A model generated the notes under the pieces. That model was not told where the DNA came from, ran no database searches, and saw nothing but the letters and a program-made list of their open reading frames with translations. From the NCBI GenBank assembly GCA_015680685.1, contig MNCI01007710.1, positions 242,980 through 306,979 of the forward strand: a stretch of DNA of 64,000 bases. Reading direction: 5' to 3'. Shown here in pieces: positions 58,880 through 64,000 of this stretch (positions are counted from its first letter, which is position 1; the number at the start of each line of letters is the position of its first letter). The translations under genes and the position numbers were made by a program. Source of the stretch: Gnetum montanum (lineage: Eukaryota > Streptophyta > Gnetopsida > Gnetales > Gnetaceae).

Positions 58880-60166
58880 ATGCTTTATAAAAAAATTTTG
58901 GATGAAGCATGTCTCAATGAGCATCAAATGCACTTGGGTAATGATAAGATGTATCAAATGCTTCAATGCAATTATTGGTAACTATAAATATAAAAAATGT
59001 TAATTTATATGTACTAAAGTATTTGATGTATTAGTAGGTAAAGGTTGAACATCAATAGCCTTATGGATATTTATTTTCTCATAGTATTCCAAAGTAAAAA
59101 CAGAAAGTCATTCACATGGATTTCATAATGAGATTGCCTTCTGCTAGGAATGAAAAGCATATCATCTATGTTGTTGTTGATCTTTTAATGAAATCAACCC
59201 ATTTCCTAGCTATAAAGACATTAGTAAATTTTCAAGAGACAACACATTTATATAATAAGGAAATAGTTGGGCTACATTGGCTTGCTAAGAAGATCATTTT
59301 AGATAAGGATAGTAAATTTACATAATGGTTGTAATAGGCATTTCAAGATGGTATAGAAACCAAGTTGAATTTAAGTTTCATGTATCATCCTTAGACAAAT
59401 GAATAGGTAGTGAGGGCAATTTAAATATTGAAAGATATTCTCTAAGAATATGCATTGAAATTTCTAGATGCATGGAATAGAATGTTAGCTTTGGCCGAGG
59501 TTACATATACTAATTTTTTTGAGCTATTCTTAAGACATGATCTTATGAGATCATGTATGAGAGTTTATAGAAAAACACTTATTTGGGATGTTATTGAGGA
59601 TAGGTAGCAAGTGGAAAAAAATATTTTAAAGTAGATAGTTAAGTGGATTAAGCTAATTAAAGATCAATTGTAAATTGATTAAGATTTGTATGTTAAGCAC
59701 ATCAATAAATGGAGGAGATGTTTGGAATTTACTATTGGATATAGCATGTTTTTGAAGATTTATTCATTGAAATTTGTAATGAGATTTGGAAAGTAGGAAA
59801 AGTTGTTATCAACATATGTGGAATAGTTTAAAATTTTGTAGTAGATTGGACTAGTGATGTATCAAATTACATTGAATTCATAGTTACATAAGTTACATTA
59901 TGTGTTTCATGTAGCCATGTTAAGAAGTATATGCCAATTGATGACTAGATTATTGAGTAGTAAGGTTTGCACTTGCAAGTTGATATTACATATGATAAAA
60001 GGCTTGTTAGAATATTGGATTAGATTGAATAAAAATTGTGCTGCAAAATCATAAGCATGGTTAAGGTATTGTCAGAGAGACATGAAGTTTAGGAAGTAGC
60101 ATGGAAGATGGAGTTAAATATTCTCTCTCTCAATCTCCAAATCTTTTAGAAGGAAGATCCTTGTAG
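58880..60166 (+). pseudogene. E7 integrase and chromodomain-side C-terminus
   Basis: The open part 59116-59325 gives MDFIMRLPSA, VVVDLLMKSTHFLAIK and LDKDSKFT: first and second catalytic aspartates in context (relatives: DFI-GLP, VVVDRLTKSAHFLP, SDRDSRFT). After stops LSFMYHP, WNRMLALAEVTY (relatives: LPLAEFAYN) follow. SMFLKIYSLKFVMRFGK (about 59740-59790), HYVFHVAMLRS (about 59890-59925) and KVLSERHEV are the Del/Tekay C-terminal end. A full chromodomain is not evident. Confidence 0.75.
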
Positions 60167-62720
60167 AAGGGAGAGAAGGGTGTTGGCTTTTTAGAGTAGA
60201 ATACAATAATTATTTTTATAATACAATTGAAGTTTATTTTAATAAAATTTAATAAATTTTTAGATTTATTAGTAGTTTTAATATTATTTTGATCCCAATC
60301 CATATCTATATATAATTTTTAAAATTTTTTTAATCATTGGAGCTATATTGTATTATTTTTAGTAAACTTTACCCCACTTATCACATATATATATCCAAGG
60401 CATCTCTTAAAAATTTGTATTATAGAAATATAATTTCAATAAGTATTTGACTATTTCATCATCAATTCATCACTCTTTTCATTAATTTATTAATTCATTA
60501 ATATTCATCAACATCATTCATCATTATTTACTCAATCTTCAAAGTTGAACAATCAAAATTGGGAAATTCACTATTTCAATCATATCTTAGTTATTTCATG
60601 ATAATTTTTAGTAATTATATATTTATTAGAAAGATAGAATAGGTGGCTATGTGCAAGCAAAATTTCAGTTCAATATCAATTGCAGTTTGGGAGAAATTAG
60701 TTCTATAATTTGGCAAATTTTCTAAATCCTAAATTTTTACCAAAATAAATAATAGTAAATAGTTAAATTATTTCTCCCTCATTGCATAGTGATTTGATGT
60801 GATATTAGATGTATTTGAAAGCTAATATCTATGAAAAAGTTAACTTAGAATTTTAGCTTAAAAAATTAACAATGTTTAAGTTATGATTTCTTAAATTTGC
60901 ACTACTAAAATTGAGATGATTTTTGACAGATTGGAAAGAACATAACATAACCTCAACTTCTAGATATCTTTTGTAGTAGTTTCTTTTTTCAAATTGTAGA
61001 TAACTTACTAAGCTTTCTGAAAATACAAATTTTATTAGCTAATTCTTTGTGAAGTTAAAATAACCAAGCAATTCTTTTACTCCCTAAAATTCCTTTAAAA
61101 GATAATGTAACATCTATAAAAATTCTCTTGTATGTTTATGTCTTGGTATGTGTGTTTCTTAAGCCTTGCCTATATGTATATATGTGTGAAATCTTTGATT
61201 ATTAATATTTGATGTATTTTTACTATTTTGGATGGTAGTCTATGATTGTCACATGCTAGATAGATACATTTTGATTTAGTATGATTATGCATATATACAA
61301 ATATCCACTAACCTTTATTGGCTTGTAAGATAGACTCTAGGAGTTGGAGTGCATGGATATATCATCAAGCATGTTTGATGTGTTGTGATGATATTTTTCC
61401 TTGTTTTTAATTACATGAATGTATTCTACTCATTTGAAGAATTCCATAGGTTTTTATAGTTTGTCAATTTGATTCTTAAATTGTGAGATATCAATAAATT
61501 AATGTTGTAGAGTATGTAGGGTAAGTTATGTAGTCATAACTCATGGTACCCCTTAGTCATAAGCTATGTACTATTCCATAGGAGTAGAAGTTATAACTTC
61601 ATAAGTTTTTCTTAAAGTTATGCATTTTATTTCTATTTTTCTATTAAAAAGTGCATTGATACAATGCTTGATTATATTGTAACAATCTCATCTTATTCCA
61701 ATATCTATATATGCTTGGTTGGGATTCTATTATTTTCCATATTTTAGCATCTATTCAACTATAACATGAGATATATATCAGATAAGTTAGTGAGTGAGGA
61801 ATTAAAATTTCTTATTATTTATTAAGTTATTTTCCTTTTATATTTTTAGTATGAGTAAGTTCGGAAGTTCTTGGGTTTCTTGTTTAAGTTCAATGAACCT
61901 AGAAACCTTACCTTCTATCCTTCTAGCTTTTTTTTTCTTATTGCCTTTTGTGTTTTAGAAAAAAGTCATAAATGAAGTTAGCAAGCTTTGGTTATTAGTT
62001 TCAATCCTATAACCTAGCTTTGATACATTAGACATTATACGTGAGGAAGTATAATTACCTTGCACATTTGACTTGGTTAAGGATTTTATTTTTATTTCCA
62101 TTATAAAATTTCTTTTAGTAGTTTTATTACTTTTCTAATTATAGAATAGTTTAATTAGATTTTTTGTTAGAGACTGGTATATAATTACTACCTCTTGTGG
62201 ATTCATAAATTAAAAATGATAGACCAACCTTTGTATTGCTAATGGATATAGTTAACCTTCATGAGTCACAAAATGTATTCTTCTATCATGTCTCTTGTTT
62301 CAGTTTTGGTTTTCTGAATTCCATATTCTCAACCATCAATTTGGTAGTGTAGATGTACATTATGCCCTTGTCAAATGGATGAAGCCATAGAATGTAATAG
62401 GATCCATGGTGAATGTTAGATTTTTGGTATTTGTATGCAACGTTTCTTGCAAGCCTTGGCATATGTCACAACCTATTGTTATGGGTCAATATGAATCACC
62501 ACATTTGTAGTGACCTAAAATGGCAAGTTGCAACATTCATCACAACTTGCACAGAAATCGTAACAAATGAAATGACATGAAGATATAGGTGGTAATGGAA
62601 GCATAATTCATAATGGAATTAGTGACAAGCTCTGGATGATGTTCAAAATTGATGATGGCATAGTATTTTTGCTGGCCATGCTAGAAATTAAGTTTTAGGT
62701 TTTTTTTTCTTTTATGACTC
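60167..62720 (+). repeat. E7 polypurine tract and probable 3' LTR (end undefined)
   Basis: AAGGGAGAGAAGGG (60167-60180) precedes TGTTGGC at 60181, the expected arrangement. The following 2.5 kb is AT-rich, without coding potential. No second copy was found in the window, so LTR identity and right border are not proven. Confidence 0.5.
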
Positions 62721-62729
62721 TACATGTTT

Positions 62730-64000
62730 GGTGGTTAATAAGGTAATTAAATATTTGGACTTTACTTTTTGGAAAGATTCAAGTCATTTCACCGTTAATA
62801 TGAGTAAATTAGTAACTGATGCCGAGTTGCGCGTAGAAGCTGTTCCAACTGCAATCGTGTTTGTGGGGGTTCAATAGATGACACCCAGCCATGGCGGATG
62901 CGGAAGACGTGGAGATGGCGGCAGCAGAGCAGTGGCAGGGTTCCAGCAACGTCAGCAACAAACCAACAGCAGCGGCAATCGCGACCTCAGGCTAATCCAA
63001 GGCAGAGTGGTGGCAGCAAAATAACGAATGGAGCAGTTCGGTGGAGAGAAATAGCACAAATCGCGGGAGAAAGCTGCGCACAGAAGAAGCCATCAAAGCA
63101 ACGCAATTAATCGTGTTAGAAAACCATTTACATTTGAAACGTATTTGCCATCCCATAAAGTTAACGTATTTGCCATTCCGTAAAGTTAATTTTATAACCG
63201 ATTATATTTCTTAAAAAAAAAATGAAACGTAAGCCTCAAAGATAATTATTGAATATACATGCTGGATACTTACCTATATATTAAAATTATATTCAAAGAC
63301 CAAATTCTTGAGGATATTTACCCAATATCATATATGATGTAAACACTTGTCAGTTGCAGATTTTCTTTTCATAACTATCTAAAATTGTTGTAACTTTCTC
63401 CTAGCTTGTTGGGAAAGTAATCTTCTAATTGGTTAGTCAGGTTACTTGAGAGAAAAGTTAGGAGAGATATTTTTGACATATTTTTGGGATATTTGGAAAT
63501 TGCAACTTACCTATACATCACTTAGAAGACTTGACATCTCATTTGGAAGAAGCAAAATCAAAGGGATATATATGTATGGAGTATTATAGCTTGTATCCCT
63601 ATGTATCTTTAAGATTGTATTTTAACTACCAAGGCCACTTGCCAACTTCCTTATCTCTTTTGTGGTTGAAACCACCCAATATTGTTGTAACTTACCTAAC
63701 TTGTTGGGCAAGTAACCTCCTAACTTGTTGGGCAAGTAATTTCCTAATTGGTTGGCCAAGTTACTTGGGAGAGAAGTTAGGTGAAATATTTCTGAATATG
63801 TAACTTCCCTACCTACCTTGGAACCCTATAAAAAGGCTTCAAGGGTCAAGGAGGGAGAGGCACTTCACATATCATTATCACACAAGGGGTCTCATACATC
63901 ACACTTGGAAGATTTGTAAAGAAGATTTCTTGGAAGATGGCTTGCTAGAATAAAGATTTCAGCCTCTTTGTCATGGTCCTGTGAGTTATGCATTTCATTT
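62730..64000 (+). repeat. E9: LTR related to the 3.0 kb solo LTR, runs off the window
   Basis: 63370-64000 aligns with the reverse of 51600-50930: TATA (CCCTATAAAAAGG) at 63826, AATAAA at 63949, and GAGTTATGCATTTCATTT at the window edge. A GC-rich patch (62815-63110) holds a short frame from GCCATGGCG (ATG at 62891, 34 codons, stop at 62995). The left border is not defined. Confidence 0.75.

Larger units (their letters stand above)
47000..62720 (+). mobile_element. E7: old chromovirus-like element, split by E5
   Basis: Gag core remnants lie at 47120-47580. RT starts at about 47960, is interrupted at 48032/57600 by E5, and continues to about 58750. Integrase and a C-terminal region run to about 60165. 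A purine-rich tract is followed by a probable 3' LTR from 60181. Phrases match the Tekay/Del group. The 5' LTR was not identified. It is among the most decayed elements here. Confidence 0.75.

Noticed and set aside
62891-62995. 34-codon frame with a strong start context (GCCATGGCG)
   Set aside because: Too short to call a gene; kept only as part of the GC-rich patch finding.
63531-63803. 90-codon frame with WASNLLTCWASN-type repeat, also seen at 51356-51150 in reverse
   Set aside because: It translates the duplicated U3 module; the similarity is explained by LTR homology and the frames lack the same start.

Overview
This 64 kb window looks like intergenic DNA of a large, transposon-rich plant genome. 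A gymnosperm (conifer-type) genome fits best, but no host gene is visible to prove it. There is no rRNA, tRNA, CRISPR array or complete host protein-coding gene. Almost everything is layered Ty3/gypsy LTR retrotransposons, all broken by stops and frameshifts. Two single N characters (39343 and 48373) mark places where assembled sequence is missing.

Layout. (1) 1-18543 is one very large minus-strand element (E1) of the Tat/Ogre type. It has LTRs of at least 1.3 kb, probably about 3.2 kb, then gag and protease. A 4 kb block on the opposite strand looks like a spliced gene. Reverse transcriptase, RNase H, a second archaeal-type RNase H and integrase follow. The window starts inside its 3' LTR. 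(2) E1 sits inside the 5' LTR of E2 (18544-28215), a plus-strand Athila-like element with gag, protease, RT, RNase H, integrase and a long 3' spacer. (3) E3 (28407-45260, duplicated target ACCAT) is a relative of E2. It is interrupted by a minus-strand solo LTR (31436-32301) and by E4 (37468-44337), a relative that has lost RT to integrase. E3 itself split the protease of an older minus-strand gypsy element (E8; pieces at 28216-28406 and from 45261, with its probable 5' LTR at 46175-46990). (4) E7 is an old plus-strand chromovirus-like element (about 47.0-62.7 kb). Its RT is cut by E5 (48033-57599, minus strand, target ATGGA), a gag-only Athila-like derivative carrying an unrelated accessory reading frame near its 3' end. 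E5 is itself split by a 3.0 kb solo LTR (49892-52909, target GTTTC). (5) The right edge (about 62.73-64.0 kb) is a plus-strand LTR related to that solo LTR.

The E2/E3/E4/E5 group shares LTR ends TGATGAGT...ACTCATCA, a primer-binding site close to TTGGCACCGTTGCTGGGGAC, a polypurine tract ending GGGGGTA directly before the LTR, a gag with an HPKG-containing C-x2-C-x3-H-x3-C knuckle, and a long post-integrase spacer. Insertion order by nesting: E8 before E2 and E3; E2 before E1; E3 before its solo LTR and E4; E7 before E5; E5 before the 3.0 kb solo LTR.

The most unusual item is the opposite-strand block inside E1 (about 7.1-11.2 kb). It has its own TATA box, several good splice sites whose exon phases fit together, an acidic domain and a terminal stop. 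It lies between protease and RT, where Ogre elements are known to carry an intron, and is bracketed by a short repeat motif that also follows integrase.
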